Source: Oreohelix idahoensis
Lineage: Eukaryota > Mollusca > Gastropoda > Stylommatophora > Oreohelicidae
DNA length: 64,000 bases
Reading direction: 5' to 3'
NCBI GenBank assembly: GCA_024509875.1
Contig: JAMPIV010010573.1
Location: 1-64,000, forward strand
The stretch's first letter is position 1. The number at the start of each line of letters is the position of its first letter. The translations under genes and the position numbers were made by a program. Under the pieces are notes generated by a model. It was not told the origin of the DNA. It was given only the letters and a program-made list of their open reading frames with translations, and made no database searches. Below are positions 21,219 through 31,649 of this stretch, in pieces.

Positions 21219-24200
21219 TTACTTACTTACTTAGTCGTTCCCCTTCTACCGTGAGGTGTAGAGGTTTGGAAGAGAGAGCGCCAGACCATTCTATCAGCTG
21301 TCTTCTTCCTGGCCTGGTTCCATTCTAGTCCTCGGTCCTTCCAAGATTGTCTAATGTTGTCCTCCCAGCGGACTCTGGGTCGTCCTGGAGGTCTGGATCC
21401 CTGGCTCTTTGTTTCCCATGCTTGTCGTGGTAGCCGATCTTCTCCCATTCTGCAGACATGGCCAAACCATCTTAGTTGGGACTGTTCTATTTGGGTCTGC
21501 AGCGGATGGGATTTTAGGCCTCGACGGATCGTCTGGTTGCGGACCATGTCTCTTCTTGTTACTTCAACCACTTTCCTCAGATACCTCATTTCTGAGGTTT
21601 GGATCTGGCTTTTGTGGGTTGTAGTCATTGCCCACGACTCGCATCCATATGTCAAGACTGGGACATAGGTGGAGCGGTATACAGCCATCTTCGTTTTCTT
21701 ACCAACCTCTTTCTTGCTGAGGAATCCGCGATTTATGGCCTGAAAAAGTCTCCCAGCCGCTGTTTTTCGAGTGGTCAACTCTTCTTTGATGCCTCCCTTT
21801 CGGTCTATAATAGCTCCGAGATATTTAAAGTGGTCGACCTGCTCCAGGACCTGTTCTCCCAACTTAATCTGATGTTTTCTTTCTTCTCGTGATATCACCA
21901 TGGATTTTGTTTTAGAGCTGCTTATGACCATCCCTCTCTTCTCCAGCTCTTCCTTCCAGACTTGCAGGTTGGATTGGAGATGTGCCTCTGATTTAGCAAT
22001 CAGGGCAACATCATCAGCAAATGCCAGCTCCGAAATATAGACCTGTCTCATCTTCCAGTACCCCACTGAATACTTTCTTGTTCTCTCCTTACATGCCTTG
22101 ATGACATCGTCCATAAGGAGTATGAAGAGGTAAGGTGATAGGATATCACCTTGTCTTACACCAGTGGTGGTCCTGAACTCTTCTGACTTATGGTTTGCTG
22201 TCCTCACATAATTTCTGCAAGACTTGTAGAAGCTCTGAATAGCATGAATCAGAGGTGCTGGAATATTCTTCCTTGCCAAACAGTCCCAAAGTTTGCTCCA
22301 GGGGACCCTGTCAAACGCCTTTTCCAGATCTATGAAACAAAGATGGATCTCACTCTTATACTCAAGGGCCTTTTCTCTCAGCTGTCTGAGTGTGAAGATT
22401 AGGTCTTGAGTATTTCGGTTTGCTCGGAATCCGCACTGGACCTCATCCAATTGTGGCTCAGCTAGGCGTCGGAGTCTCTGCTCTAGGATTCTAGAGTAGA
22501 TTTTACCAGGGACACTGAGAAGGGATATGCCTCTATCGTTTCCACATTGTCGATTGTCACCCTTTTTGAAAATTGGTGTTATAATGGCAATCTCCCAATC
22601 CTTTGGTATGGTCTTGTTGCACCATGCTGCCTTTAGGACCTTTAGGAGTAATAGGTCGCCTGATGCTCCCATGTACTTAACCATTTCTGGTGTTATACCA
22701 TCATGCCCTGCTGCTTTGCCCATCTTGATTTTCTCTAGTGCTGCTCTCAGTTCTTCCATCTTTATGTCATCTTCACCATCATTGGTTTTCTCTTCTGTGC
22801 TAGTGGTTATCATTTCTGATGCTTCACCATGCTCACCATCCAGGAGTTCTGAGAAATATTCTTTCCATCTTTCCATTACTTCCTTTGGGGCAGTAAGCAA
22901 TTTGCCTTGCTTGTCCTTTATAAATTTGAGAGGACATTGTTTTTCCTTCCTCATGTTCTTTAGGGTCTTATAAAACAATTTCTGGTTTTCTTGTGCATCT
23001 TTTTCTAGCTTTTCTCCAAATTCTTCCCAGGACTTCTGTTTTGCTGCTAGCACTTTGTTCTTTGCTTCTGTTCTGAGTGTCACATATTCTCTATATTTTT
23101 CCATTTGTCCTGTTGTGTTTTTAGCTCCTAAGTATTGTTTCCATGCCATTTTCTTCTCTCTTATTTTCTCTTTGACTTCCTCTGTCCACCAAGATGTCCT
23201 CTTTCTCTGGTTCCCAAGTCGGACTTCACCACATGCTTCTGCAGCAGCTGTCTTTATGATATCCTTGAATTTATTCCAGAGGGTTTCCAAGTCATCAGGT
23301 CGTTCTTCTGTGTTGCTCACTGCTGTAGCAATAAGCCCCTGATATCTGGTCTTAATTTCTGGCTCTCTCAGCTTGTAGGTCCTAATGCTCATTTCTCCTG
23401 CTCGTTTACTTGGTTTCTTGCGTGATGTTGGGCAGTTCCTAGGCTGAGCAACTCTTTCAGTTGTTCTTTTGATTGCAATAGTTAGCAGGTAGTGATCACT
23501 TCCAATTTCTGGCCCCCTCCAGACTCTAGCATCCCGGACATATTTGAATGAGCTTCTCCTAACAATGGCATAGTCGATCACTGACTTCTCATTCTTGGTT
23601 GGTTCATATCTAGTGTATGCATGTATGCGCTTATGGGGGAACTTTGTGTTTGTGATGATCAGATTCTGCTCACTGCAGAATCTAAGGAGTCGCTTTCCAT
23701 TGTCATTGAGAGTATCTTCTCCATATCTTCCGATAACTCCACCCCATCTAGCATGGTCATTTCCAACTCTGGCATTAAAATCTCCGAGCATGATAACTTC
23801 ATCTAGGCAGTCATCCACTGTCCTTTGAAGCAGCTCGAAGAATTCCTCCTTGACCTCTGCTCTCTCATCCTCATTTGGCCCATACACTATGACCAGGTTG
23901 ACTATGGTTTCTCCTTCTTTTAGTTTTACAACCATAATGCGCTCCAAGACAAAGTTCCATCCCTTGATACTATCTTTTTGATTTTGGGCCACAATGCAAC
24001 CCACGCCCCCTTTAGCTCTTTCAGATATGGGTACACCACTGTAGAGCAACGTGTTGCCATCGAGATCCATGACTCCTTGTCCTTTTTTCTTCGTTTCCGT
24101 TATAGCCAGGATTTCTAGTTTTGCTTTCCTCATCTCTTCCACCAGCTCCTCTTCCTTCCCATTTATACTTCTTGTGTTCCAAGTTCCATAAGTCGTAGTC

Positions 24201-24394
24201 CGTAGTCCGTTCCAGTTCATCGCCTTTAGAATCAGTCCGGTTTTCTCTCTTGTATTGCTCGTAATCATAGTTTAAGACAAACAGGTGATTGGCCTGTTGT
24301 GCCTTTGCATGGTGGAGGGGCTGCCTCCTTACGGCCTCCATGCAGGCCGCCCTCCTCCTTTTTCATCCGGGCTTGGGACCGGCATTGGCGGAGT
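21219..24394 (-). mobile_element. Full-length RTE-like LINE, 13-bp target duplication
   Basis: 3.18-kb insertion in element 3 gag, flanked by perfect TGCATATCCTCAC repeats (21206-21218 and 24395-24407). On the minus strand it ends in (AAGT)n/(TAAG)n short repeats right after the stop codon, the simple-repeat tail typical of RTE elements, with almost no 3' UTR. The 5' UTR is about 126 bp and GC-richer. Two more copies of its 3' end lie at 25968-26012 and 57212-57350. The intact ORF and clean ends indicate a recent insertion. Confidence 0.93.
21227..24268 (-). CDS. RTE-like ORF2: endonuclease-reverse transcriptase, intact, 1013 aa
   Basis: One uninterrupted protein with an N-terminal AP-type endonuclease and a central RT. 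Endonuclease motifs: TWNTRS (about 29-34), Glu58 in ITETK, YGP near 130, GDFNARVG with Asp163 and Asn165, IDY at 231, SDHYLL with Asp258 and His259. RT motifs: GKAAGHDGITPEMV (518-530), FIDLEKAFDRVPW (645-657), GVRQGDILSPYLF (703-715), FADD with Asp752 and Asp753, YLGAIID (816-822). The C-terminal region has LRWFGHVCRM and ends in a basic HGRRGTTK. It nicks target DNA and copies the element RNA by target-primed reverse transcription. The start chosen is the first Met giving a complete endonuclease fold. No gag-like ORF1 is present, as usual for RTE. This is the only intact retroelement polyprotein in the window. Confidence 0.93.
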   Translation of the reverse strand: MITSNTREKTGLILKAMNWNGLRTTTYGTWNTRSINGKEEELVEEMRKAKLEILAITETKKKGQGVMDLDGNTLLYSGVPISERAKGGVGCIVAQNQKDSIKGWNFVLERIMVVKLKEGETIVNLVIVYGPNEDERAEVKEEFFELLQRTVDDCLDEVIMLGDFNARVGNDHARWGGVIGRYGEDTLNDNGKRLLRFCSEQNLIITNTKFPHKRIHAYTRYEPTKNEKSVIDYAIVRRSSFKYVRDARVWRGPEIGSDHYLLTIAIKRTTERVAQPRNCPTSRKKPSKRAGEMSIRTYKLREPEIKTRYQGLIATAVSNTEERPDDLETLWNKFKDIIKTAAAEACGEVRLGNQRKRTSWWTEEVKEKIREKKMAWKQYLGAKNTTGQMEKYREYVTLRTEAKNKVLAAKQKSWEEFGEKLEKDAQENQKLFYKTLKNMRKEKQCPLKFIKDKQGKLLTAPKEVMERWKEYFSELLDGEHGEASEMITTSTEEKTNDGEDDIKMEELRAALEKIKMGKAAGHDGITPEMVKYMGASGDLLLLKVLKAAWCNKTIPKDWEIAIITPIFKKGDNRQCGNDRGISLLSVPGKIYSRILEQRLRRLAEPQLDEVQCGFRANRNTQDLIFTLRQLREKALEYKSEIHLCFIDLEKAFDRVPWSKLWDCLARKNIPAPLIHAIQSFYKSCRNYVRTANHKSEEFRTTTGVRQGDILSPYLFILLMDDVIKACKERTRKYSVGYWKMRQVYISELAFADDVALIAKSEAHLQSNLQVWKEELEKRGMVISSSKTKSMVISREERKHQIKLGEQVLEQVDHFKYLGAIIDRKGGIKEELTTRKTAAGRLFQAINRGFLSKKEVGKKTKMAVYRSTYVPVLTYGCESWAMTTTHKSQIQTSEMRYLRKVVEVTRRDMVRNQTIRRGLKSHPLQTQIEQSQLRWFGHVCRMGEDRLPRQAWETKSQGSRPPGRPRVRWEDNIRQSWKDRGLEWNQARKKTADRMVWRSLFQTSTPHGRRGTTK

Positions 24395-25547
24395 TGCATA
24401 TCCTCACCACGGCTAGAATTGTTCCGCCACTGACCTAGTTTTCAATAACCATAGTTTCGTCTTTGTGAGAAGTGAGAGGGTGATCTCTGCTTTGGGAAGT
24501 TATATTTCATCCCGGTAATTGGACCTATAGCCTTGCCCTACTCTTCTGGTTTGTAAACCTCTTCGTCTGGGTGAGCTATCATATACTGTCGCCCAAGTAT
24601 CTCACAGCCTCAAGGTCTTTCGGTTTCCTTTCTTGAAAAAAATAAGGCACGTTCGGTGCTAATTGCTGATAACACCATGTCACATAACATTAGATCAAGT
24701 AAGTGAGTTAAGGTTTTATCAACACTGGACAACTCTATCCATCTTTTAGATTATAATTTAATAAATGAGATAAATTCTCCAACGTCAGCTTTCCTGCTAG
24801 GTAGACAGTAATGAAATTTATCACGGAACTCAGCTTCCGTAAGCTGAAATTTACATAGCAATGTCTCCTTGACAACATTGTAGTCTTCTCAACTACTACT
24901 GTTCAAAGCAAAATAAGGCTGTAGAGCGTCCGCTGTTAAAAAATCGCATAACGTTTAGCTCCATTGAACCTTGGGGATCTTCAACGCACTGACCCTGAGT
25001 TCAAGTCGTTGTAGGCATCTGTCTATGCAGTCTCTTAGTTGGGCAAAATTTGGCAATCCTATCCGGTTTGTGGTCACAGGTGTACTAGAAGATGCCTTAG
25101 GAGCGTCCAACTGCACTTTCCTTAAGGCAACAGCAACATCTATATCTTTCTGAACATTCAATTTCTCTATCTCCAAATCAGTTGCTTTCCTTGCAGCTGC
25201 AGCCGCTAATCTTAGTTTCTCGATCTCAATTGCTTTACCTTCCTCCAATTCTCGCTCTCTTTCTAAGGCCACTAATTTTCCCGTTCAGCTTCTATCTTTA
25301 ATTTTTGTTGTTCCATCTTTATTCGCTCCAATTTCTCCTTTTGTTCCATTTCTAGCTTGGCCTTCTCTAAATCTTTTGCCTTGTTCTTATCATCATGTTC
25401 TAACTTAAGACGTTTGAATTCACTTTCATTCTGTCTTTCCTTGCGTGCATTGTAACTGTCAAATTGTGTGGTAGCAAAGGCCTGTAGTTCCACTCCTGAT
25501 GTATTAAATTTAAGCCCGATTTCTATAAAGTTCTGAAAAGAAAACAT

Positions 25548-27158
25548 GATTTTCTACCGGAAATCACTTTTTTCAAAATATAGTGACATTATTATTGATG
25601 AACAATGCAAAGTTCAATACACGTATAAAACACAAAAGACTTAACCAAAATGTGCACACATAAAAAATAAAAAAAGATGATGATAAATTTTAAAATACAA
25701 AACGCATGAAAACAAATAAAAATCAACTAAACCAGGACAACAAAAAACAATATTCTATTTTAACATGTAAACAAATAATAACTAATAAACACTACAAATA
25801 ATTCACAACTGAAACCTAAAGACAGTCACATTAGCAACTAGAGAAGAAGGCATAGAAAGCACTATTACAACAACTGACATTATGTGAACTAAATACGAAA
25901 CAATAACAACATGTGATACCTGATGGCACAGCAAAATAAAAATGAAATGTTCGCAATGCAAATAGGACTTACTTACTTAGTCGTTCCCCTTCTACGGTGA
26001 GGTGTAGAGGTCAGGGGAATACACATACATGAATGTATTCATCTAAGCGCTAAAACTCCCTAAATGCAAACTTCCCATAAACCTACATAAGATCACCTTT
26101 CATCATACTTCCGAAGATGAATGATAAAAATGATACCTCCCAAAAAAGACTTACATGGAAACACTGAACATATAGAAGAAAAAAAAGAGCAATGACGGAG
26201 CATGCTTTGAAAGCAAAAGATGCTATAAACTGAGATATCCCTATCCAGAAGCTTTTAAAACAAAACTTAACCTTTCTTAAATGCAGAAAAAAAAAGTTTA
26301 AGGTCTTCGTTTACAATAACTACATGACTCCGCCAGGGCATTATCAGCCATTAATAGAAACTAAAAGCTGCTCCATAGACTGCTGTTACTCCCCCGCATG
26401 GTTGATATGTTGTATTTAATCTTAAATAATAAGGTCCACAGAGTTTCTTTTACAGAACTTATGAACGTTTGAATATAGAATTGTTCCAGTAAAGCCTTAA
26501 CTGATGTTTGAAAAATAGGCAAATCGTTATAGTCATTAACATGTTCCATGGGCAATCCTAAAGATAGGAATGGTTGTTAACCCACATTCCTTCGACGTCA
26601 AGGGTTACGGGGCGTGGCTACCGTTTCCCGCCGTGTTCGCTTGCACAAATGAAAAGTTATTGTTAATGCACAGTTCATAAAATTGCTTAAGTCACGTTGC
26701 ATTAAAAAAGTGCATCTGAAAGTATATTTAATGTTCTACCATACTAAAGTTAAGTTGTTACAAATGCATTATGCGTGAAGTGAAGTTTGCATAAATTTGT
26801 TGCACATAATTAAATGCAGTCATCCATATGTTAGGCACACAGCTTGGCTTCCCATTAATGTTGCAACATTAATTTCGCTTGTAACGTTTGCAAGCTTGTT
26901 TATAACAATCCGATAATCGTATGAAAGTTACTGTCCATGGATCTTTCTTTACGTTCTTTGCAATCAAATATTTGTTTTCTTTCTTCCACGTTGCTCTTTT
27001 TACAAAGAAATTAACAACTGTCAATTGACGGTTCATAAACGTTAATGCACATGAAGAAATTCACAACTGACCCATTGATATGGTCAGGCAATAGATAACC
27101 AGGATTAATGATTATCACTCAGGCTTCTACACTGCTGGTGATCTTTAAGATCGTTACT

Positions 27159-27161
<3 letters not shown>
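25548..27161 (-). other. Element 3 leader region
   Basis: AT-rich non-coding sequence upstream of the element 3 gag, with poly(A)-rich plus strand. No conserved block could be matched with the leaders of elements 1 and 2. Contains a 45-bp RTE stub. The ORF at 26361-26555 has no recognisable domain. Confidence 0.5.
25968..26012 (-). mobile_element. 45-bp 3' stub of the RTE LINE
   Basis: ACTTACTTACTTAGTCG and the next 28 bp are nearly identical to the 3' end of the full-length RTE (21219-21265). A severely 5'-truncated insertion. Confidence 0.8.

Positions 27162-27217
<56 letters not shown>
27162..27217. repeat. (TA)n microsatellite at a LINE 3' end
   Basis: Pure TA run adjoining the 3' end of the LINE fragment at 27218. 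Either the LINE tail expanded or the LINE inserted at an existing array. Confidence 0.97.
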
Positions 27218-27219
<2 letters not shown>

Positions 27220-27660
27220 TAACCCTCCACTCCCAAAGGAGCATAGGCCTTCAACAAACACATGCCAAGTCCTCCTGTCACGTGCCATCATCTCAAGTTC
27301 TCTCCACGTTCTCCTCATCATTTTCACCTCTGTTTCCAGCTCTCTTCTCCATGTGCTTCTTGGTCTACCTCTGCCTCTCTTGCACTGGGGGTTCCAGAAC
27401 AAGGACTGTCTTGTAATGCTATCAACAGGTTTCCTCAGTTTGTGTCCTATCCATCGCCATTGTCTTCTTCTCATCTCTTGTTCCACTGGCACTTGTCTAG
27501 TTCTTGTCATCAGTTACACGTTGGTAACCGTGTCATACCATTTTAATCCCTCTATTCTACGCAAGCACCCATTTATGAAAGTCTGTAGCTTTTTGGTTGC
27601 TGTCTTTGTTGTTCTCCGTGTCTCAGAGCCATACAATAGGACTGACTTCACATTTGAGTA
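27218..27660 (-). pseudogene. LINE ORF2 C-terminus (CSFGS family)
   Basis: Minus-strand code starts mid-RT thumb (VKSVLLYGSETRRTTK, LQTFINGCLRRI), has one stop near 27510, then RRRQWRWIGHKLRKP, CKRGRGRPRSTWRRELE and the C-terminus ARDRRTWHVFVEGLCSFGS. This is the usual C-terminal block of LINE ORF2 proteins downstream of RT. A second copy of the 3' end is at 57440-57625. 5'-truncated; the truncation point abuts the element 3 LTR. Confidence 0.8.
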
Positions 27661-27662
27661 AA

Positions 27663-27962
27663 TGATATACTTTCAAGATAATAAATTTTGACACATGATT
27701 ATATGTTATGACCCATATACGCACACGTAGATACACATCTCAACAGCCAGACGGCTGGAATCTCAAAGCTCCCCCCCCCCCCCCCCCCTCCATGGCTACT
27801 AAAAAAACCTCTGTCTTTTTGCACACGCTTCGTGAACTTGTCACGCAGCCAGACTCTATCCTTGCCATAGTTCATATACGTAGTAGATTGGGGAAAGCGA
27901 TGCGGTGCTAATACTACTTACCATTTAACTGCATTTACCACTACGCAGAGTAACTCCCAAAA
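27663..27962 (-). repeat. Element 3 5' LTR, about 299 bp
   Basis: Direct repeat of 16384-16682 (shared CAACAGCCAGACGGCTGGAA, GTAGATTGGGGAAA, GCGATGCGGTGCTAA). Starts (T/TG)TTGGGAGTTAC near 27962 and ends GATATACTTTC side near 27663. A C-run of about 20 nt (27770-27789) is unique to this copy. The leader that should follow has been replaced by the LINE fragment. Confidence 0.7.
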
Positions 27963-28545
27963 AGGTCACTATAACGAAGTTCTACATTTTATCTCTGCTT
28001 CTACCTTTCTGTCTTGTCACCTCGTACAAAAATTATTATTTTCGCTTCATTGTTCAAGATTTCTTGTCACATCTTGTCGTAATTGACAACCCTTCACTAT
28101 TATCGCTGACCTGTTTTGAAACACTTGGACTCCCATCTGTGCCAGGTGACTAGAAACTGGCGGAGCAATATTGATCTTAAGTCACGATGGTCAATTTCGG
28201 GTATTGATATCAGGTGGTGATAGATAAATAACAAAAAGAGGAATAGAGCACTAACAAAATCCGCAAGTTAGGTTATTGGTTTGCCTTTTAATATGCAAAT
28301 CTACGCTGCATCTGATTCGAATTCTCGGCCCCGAAGCAAGATGGACAGGCACGTGAAAATTGTCCTTATAAACTAGCGCGCTGCAAGATTACATGACTTA
28401 CTTCCCATTTCTTCCAGGAGAGATCATAAACAGCCAGGAACATATTATCGGGGCCCATATATATGACAGGCCAGAGGAATGAACGTGATTTCTATGATTA
28501 GAAGAGAGTAGGCCCGTATAACTTACTTTGTTCTTAAGTTCAAGG
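27963..28545. other. No gene recognised
   Basis: Unique-looking AT-rich sequence between elements 3 and 4. No ORF or repeat partner seen. Confidence 0.5.
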
Positions 28546-28731
28546 TGTAATGTTATGATGTATGTATATAAGCATTACCTCGTCATCTACACAAGCACAC
28601 ACATGTTTCAGAAGGCACTCAGTAAAAGCATGTTCAGTTTGTAGCCATGTTTTATTTACAGGATGTCGTACATGTGAAGATTCGCATATTATTACAATGT
28701 GTGGTTCGTATTATTAATGTATTATATTACA
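28546..28731 (-). repeat. Element 4 3' LTR, 186 bp, with polypurine tract
   Basis: Plus-strand limits TGTAATGTTATG to TATATTACA. Inside it, 28732-28744 read on the minus strand is a purine run ending AAAAAAGGGGGA, the polypurine tract. The outer 5 bp are CAAGG. Confidence 0.95.
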
Positions 28732-28833
28732 TCCCCCTTTTTTGAAAAAAAAAATGTGTGCAAACATTTCCAACGAAATGTTTCATGTGAGAAAGGATAA
28801 GTATGTGTAATGCTCAGTGTGAGTATATATATG

Positions 28834-29763
28834 TCACTGTCTGTATCGGCTGGGAGGTGTCACTGTACGGCCAGAACGAGTGGTGTAAAGTGCTGGTGGT
28901 TCTGCGGAAGTCCCTGGTTTAGCTTGAGTTGGTTTTGATTTTGGCCTTGGCGCTTGTTGGTTTTGTGGGGCACCAAGGTCTGGAGTTACTGCATTGTCTG
29001 TTGAAAGCATAGGAATTCTCTGTTCTGTTGTATTCTGTGGGATTTCTCTAATGTCCACTCTGTTTCGCCTCAGGAGGTTGCTGCTGCTGTCTGGTCTTAA
29101 AGTATAGCTCCTGGGTTCAGGGTTTCTGGAAATGATTGTTGCTTTTGACCATGTGTCATTGTTGTGGTTGTAGGTAGTCACATGCTGACCAGGATATAAT
29201 GGTGGTAAGTCTTTAGCACATTTGTCATAGTTGGATTTCTGAACTTGCTGACGATGCTGAAGTTGATCATATGTGCTGTCTCTATGTTGTGGACGGAAGT
29301 GGACCTTAGATGGTAGAAGGTCTTTAATTCTTCTATCAAACATAAGTTCTGCTGGACTGTCGATCTTACTGTCTACCGGTGTTGTTCTCCATCTCAAGAG
29401 TGCTAGGTGTACATCCTCTGTTCTTGTTTTCTTCATGATTGACTTGATAGTTTGTATCTGTCTCTCAATGAAACCATTAGATTTAGGGTATCTAGGTGAT
29501 GATGTTGTGTGTTTGATCTTCCAGTCCTTAGTGAAGTTTCTGTATGCTTGACCTGAGAAATGTGGACCGTTGTCTGATCTAATTTCATCTGGGATGCCAA
29601 ATATGCTGCAATACTTCTTTGTAATGTCTGCAATAACAGCTGATGGTGAGGGTTGTGGAAGTTTCTCAATGATGGGAAATTTGCTGTAGTAATCAGCAAT
29701 AATAAGATAGTCATTATTGTCGATGGAGAAAATATCAGTTCCTATAATGCTCCAAGGGCTCAA
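28834..29763 (-). CDS. Element 4 integrase catalytic core and C-terminus
   Basis: 309 codons from the first Met of the open frame. D,D35E triad visible: Asp10 (IIGTDIF), Asp64 (IRSDNGPHF), Glu100 (SNGFIERQI). The C-terminal half carries the HPAQHV-like PGQHVTTYN region and a proline-rich tail ending SRYRQ. There is no chromodomain. The true protein starts upstream within pol; the same frame reads back through the CxxC of the zinc domain to about 29850, where a 1-nt insertion in an A-run (near 29832) separates it from the preceding frame. Confidence 0.9.
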   Translation of the reverse strand: MSPWSIIGTDIFSIDNNDYLIIADYYSKFPIIEKLPQPSPSAVIADITKKYCSIFGIPDEIRSDNGPHFSGQAYRNFTKDWKIKHTTSSPRYPKSNGFIERQIQTIKSIMKKTRTEDVHLALLRWRTTPVDSKIDSPAELMFDRRIKDLLPSKVHFRPQHRDSTYDQLQHRQQVQKSNYDKCAKDLPPLYPGQHVTTYNHNNDTWSKATIISRNPEPRSYTLRPDSSSNLLRRNRVDIREIPQNTTEQRIPMLSTDNAVTPDLGAPQNQQAPRPKSKPTQAKPGTSAEPPALYTTRSGRTVTPPSRYRQ

Positions 29764-29800
29764 TGGTATGTCTGATGGTATGAGAGGTTCTCTGCACTGC

Positions 29801-30706
29801 CTATTTGCATGTTCTTGGCAAATTGAACAGTTTTTTACATAGTGTTTCTATGTCCTTGTTTATCTGTGGCCAGTAAACATCTTTCTTTGCTCTCAGTTGT
29901 GTCTTCACAATACCAAGGTGACTATTATGGAGCTGTTTAAGGATGATATCGCGTTGTGTTTCTGGTACAACAATGCGATCTCCTTTAAGGATCAGACCAT
30001 CTTCGATGCTTAACTCGTCCCTCATCGAGTAGTATGGACGGATGTGTGTTGGAACTTCCCTGATAGAGCTTGGCCATCCATGGTATATCAGTTCTTTGAG
30101 AGAGTTAAGGATAGGATCGCTCATTGTGTCTTCTCTGATGTGTTCAAGCCGATTATCGCTAAACTTGACAAAATCAACTTTGATGTTTGGGGTAAGATCT
30201 GCTGTCTTGTTGGGGTTTGGTAGTCTGCTGAGAGCATCTGCAAGACCTATATCCTCTTTAATGTTGTTAATAGTTACCACACTCAGCTTTTCGCACATTG
30301 GTAAACCCAAAATTGCAGGTCCTTCAACATCTACCAAGTAAAATGTTGACAATGTCCATTCAGAGCCTCTGTATGAACATTCAAGTGTTACTGCTCCAAA
30401 ACAGTCTATACTTGTTCCATTGTAAGCTCTTAGCTTTGTCCTGCCACTCCTACGTTTTACATCCCTTGTGGGAAATCCTTGCTCATCCACCTTGTCAGGC
30501 ATGATCTGTCTGAATATTCTTAAGGGTAGAGTGTTACCTTGGGCACCTGTGTCTATCTTGAACCGAATATATCTTTCTTTGTGCATTTTAATTCCTGGTA
30601 TTCGGAATTGTACCTTGCAGAAAGCCTGCGTTCTCTTTGGTTCATTACTGAAAGTTAGTATCTTCACAGTATCAAAAGTGGAAGGATCTTTCTTCACTGG
30701 AGTCAA
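29801..30706 (-). pseudogene. Element 4 protease joined to the end of RNase H and integrase zinc domain
   Basis: Residues about 1-165: aspartic protease with FKIDTGAQGNTLPL and AILGLPMCEKL. At about residue 150 the frame passes straight into LADALSRLP, the last residues of a Ty3/gypsy RNase H, then an integrase N-terminus (YYSMRDELSIEDGLILKGD, HNSHLGIVKTQLRAKKDVYW). RT and almost all of RNase H (normally some 1.3 kb or more) are absent. The frame ends early because of one extra A near 29832 just after the first Cys of the zinc CxxC. Pol is in the +1 frame relative to gag and overlaps it by 35 nt. Confidence 0.88.
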
Positions 30707-31553
30707 GGTCCTCAGTCATCATAGAGTGTGTTTGTTTTGATGACTCTCTGCTGTGAAGGTTGTGTTGAGCACTGTCTTGTTTCCTCTTGAAACATAATTT
30801 TATCCAGTGGCCACTCTTTCTGCAGTAATGACATGTAGAGTCTTTAGCTGGACAGTGGTTTTGTATGTGGTTTAGGCCACAACATTTACACATAGCACCT
30901 CTGCTTGTGTTGTGTTTTTCTTGTTGCTTCGGACCAGTTGCTTTGTTGTGTCTAGGTTTATAGCTTTTCACTGCATCCACCTGGGCTGCTAATGTACCTT
31001 GCTGAATTTGTTTAATGTTTAGTGCTTGTGCCTCGTGTTTCCTGCCTTCATCCAGAAGTTGTTGTAAAGTTAGTGTATCACTCTGGCTCAGTAGCCATTT
31101 CTGGAACTCTGGCATTGGTGTGCTAAGAAGAATCTGTTCAATAATTCGCTCTTTTTCTTCTTCGTTGCTAAATTTACATACTCTTGTTTTCTCCTTAATT
31201 CGAGTGAAGAAATCATCTAGGCTTTCACCACGTTTCTGTCGCAGGTGGTGAAGTTCTAATCTTGCCGCTCTAAAGTTCGTGTGCTTTATTATCAGACGTT
31301 TTTCAAATTCGTCCAATATGGCTGCGGGGTCTGTCGCCGACTCCACAGGCATGGCGGTAGCAAAACTGTTGTAAATTTTCAAACCTTCATCGTCCAATGC
31401 TTCTAGGATATATGGAGTTAGGGTTTGTCCTTCCAGACCAGTGGTCTTGGAATATAGATCTATGCGTTGGCGCCATAACAAGAAAGCTTCACTCTTATCA
31501 TCTTGACCGGCGAATCTCATTTGCGGTGCGTTGCGATATTGTTTCGCCGCCAT
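30672..31553 (-). CDS. Element 4 Gag, intact, 293 aa
   Basis: Complete Gag: capsid-like N-terminal two thirds (LWRQRIDLYSKTTGLE, FEKRLIIKHTNFRAARLELH, LRQKRGESLDDFFTRIKEK), then a nucleocapsid with two zinc-knuckle-like motifs (CKCCGLNHIQNHC and CHYCRKSGHWIKLC) near residues 222-255. It packages element RNA. The ATG lies about 95 bp after the primer site. Its end overlaps the start of pol in the +1 frame, so a frameshift would be needed for Gag-Pol. No frame damage seen. Confidence 0.92.
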   Translation of the reverse strand: MAAKQYRNAPQMRFAGQDDKSEAFLLWRQRIDLYSKTTGLEGQTLTPYILEALDDEGLKIYNSFATAMPVESATDPAAILDEFEKRLIIKHTNFRAARLELHHLRQKRGESLDDFFTRIKEKTRVCKFSNEEEKERIIEQILLSTPMPEFQKWLLSQSDTLTLQQLLDEGRKHEAQALNIKQIQQGTLAAQVDAVKSYKPRHNKATGPKQQEKHNTSRGAMCKCCGLNHIQNHCPAKDSTCHYCRKSGHWIKLCFKRKQDSAQHNLHSRESSKQTHSMMTEDLDSSEERSFHF

Positions 31554-31649
31554 GGCTGACCTCGATGACGAAAATTAGCCGAATACTGTACTCACGTGTT
31601 ATCGTGTAGCTGTTTTTTTGCGTCAGTCCGGTATCGACCGCTGCCACCA

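Larger units (their letters stand above)
21001..25547 (-). pseudogene. Element 3 gag, split by an RTE LINE
   Basis: 25547-25272 is the Gag N-terminus (MFSFQNFIEIGLKF, then a Lys/Glu coiled coil). 25272-24955 continues the coiled coil and enters the core (NRIGLPNF). 24954-24408 holds more of the core in broken frames (DKFHYCLP, LSSVDKTLT by reading all frames). 21218-21001 has the basic Arg/Asn/Gly/Tyr tail with one WCLCAR-like Cys pair. The insertion at 21219-24394 duplicated TGCATATCCTCAC (21206-21218, 24395-24407); removing it restores a continuous tail region. Confidence 0.72.
16384..27962 (-). mobile_element. Element 3: old degenerate Gmr1-like Ty3/gypsy element, host to later insertions
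   Basis: Minus-strand remains in the order gag (25547 down), RTE insertion, nucleocapsid tail, protease (20880-20413), integrase (19753-18648), RT (18536-17356), RNase H (17156-16953), ended on both sides by a 299-bp direct repeat (16384-16682 and about 27663-27962). Integrase again precedes RT. Many frame breaks make this older than elements 1 and 2. The two outer repeats are not followed by matching 5-bp duplications, so the outer limits are inferred from the repeat and from a polypurine tract next to the left copy. Confidence 0.75.

Noticed and set aside
22527..23425. Plus-strand frames of 90-150 codons across 21.3-23.8 kb
   Set aside because: Shadows of the intact RTE ORF on the opposite strand.
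24021..24341. Possible small ORF1 at the 5' end of the RTE
   Set aside because: It overlaps the endonuclease code in another frame and has no recognisable domain; RTE elements often lack ORF1.
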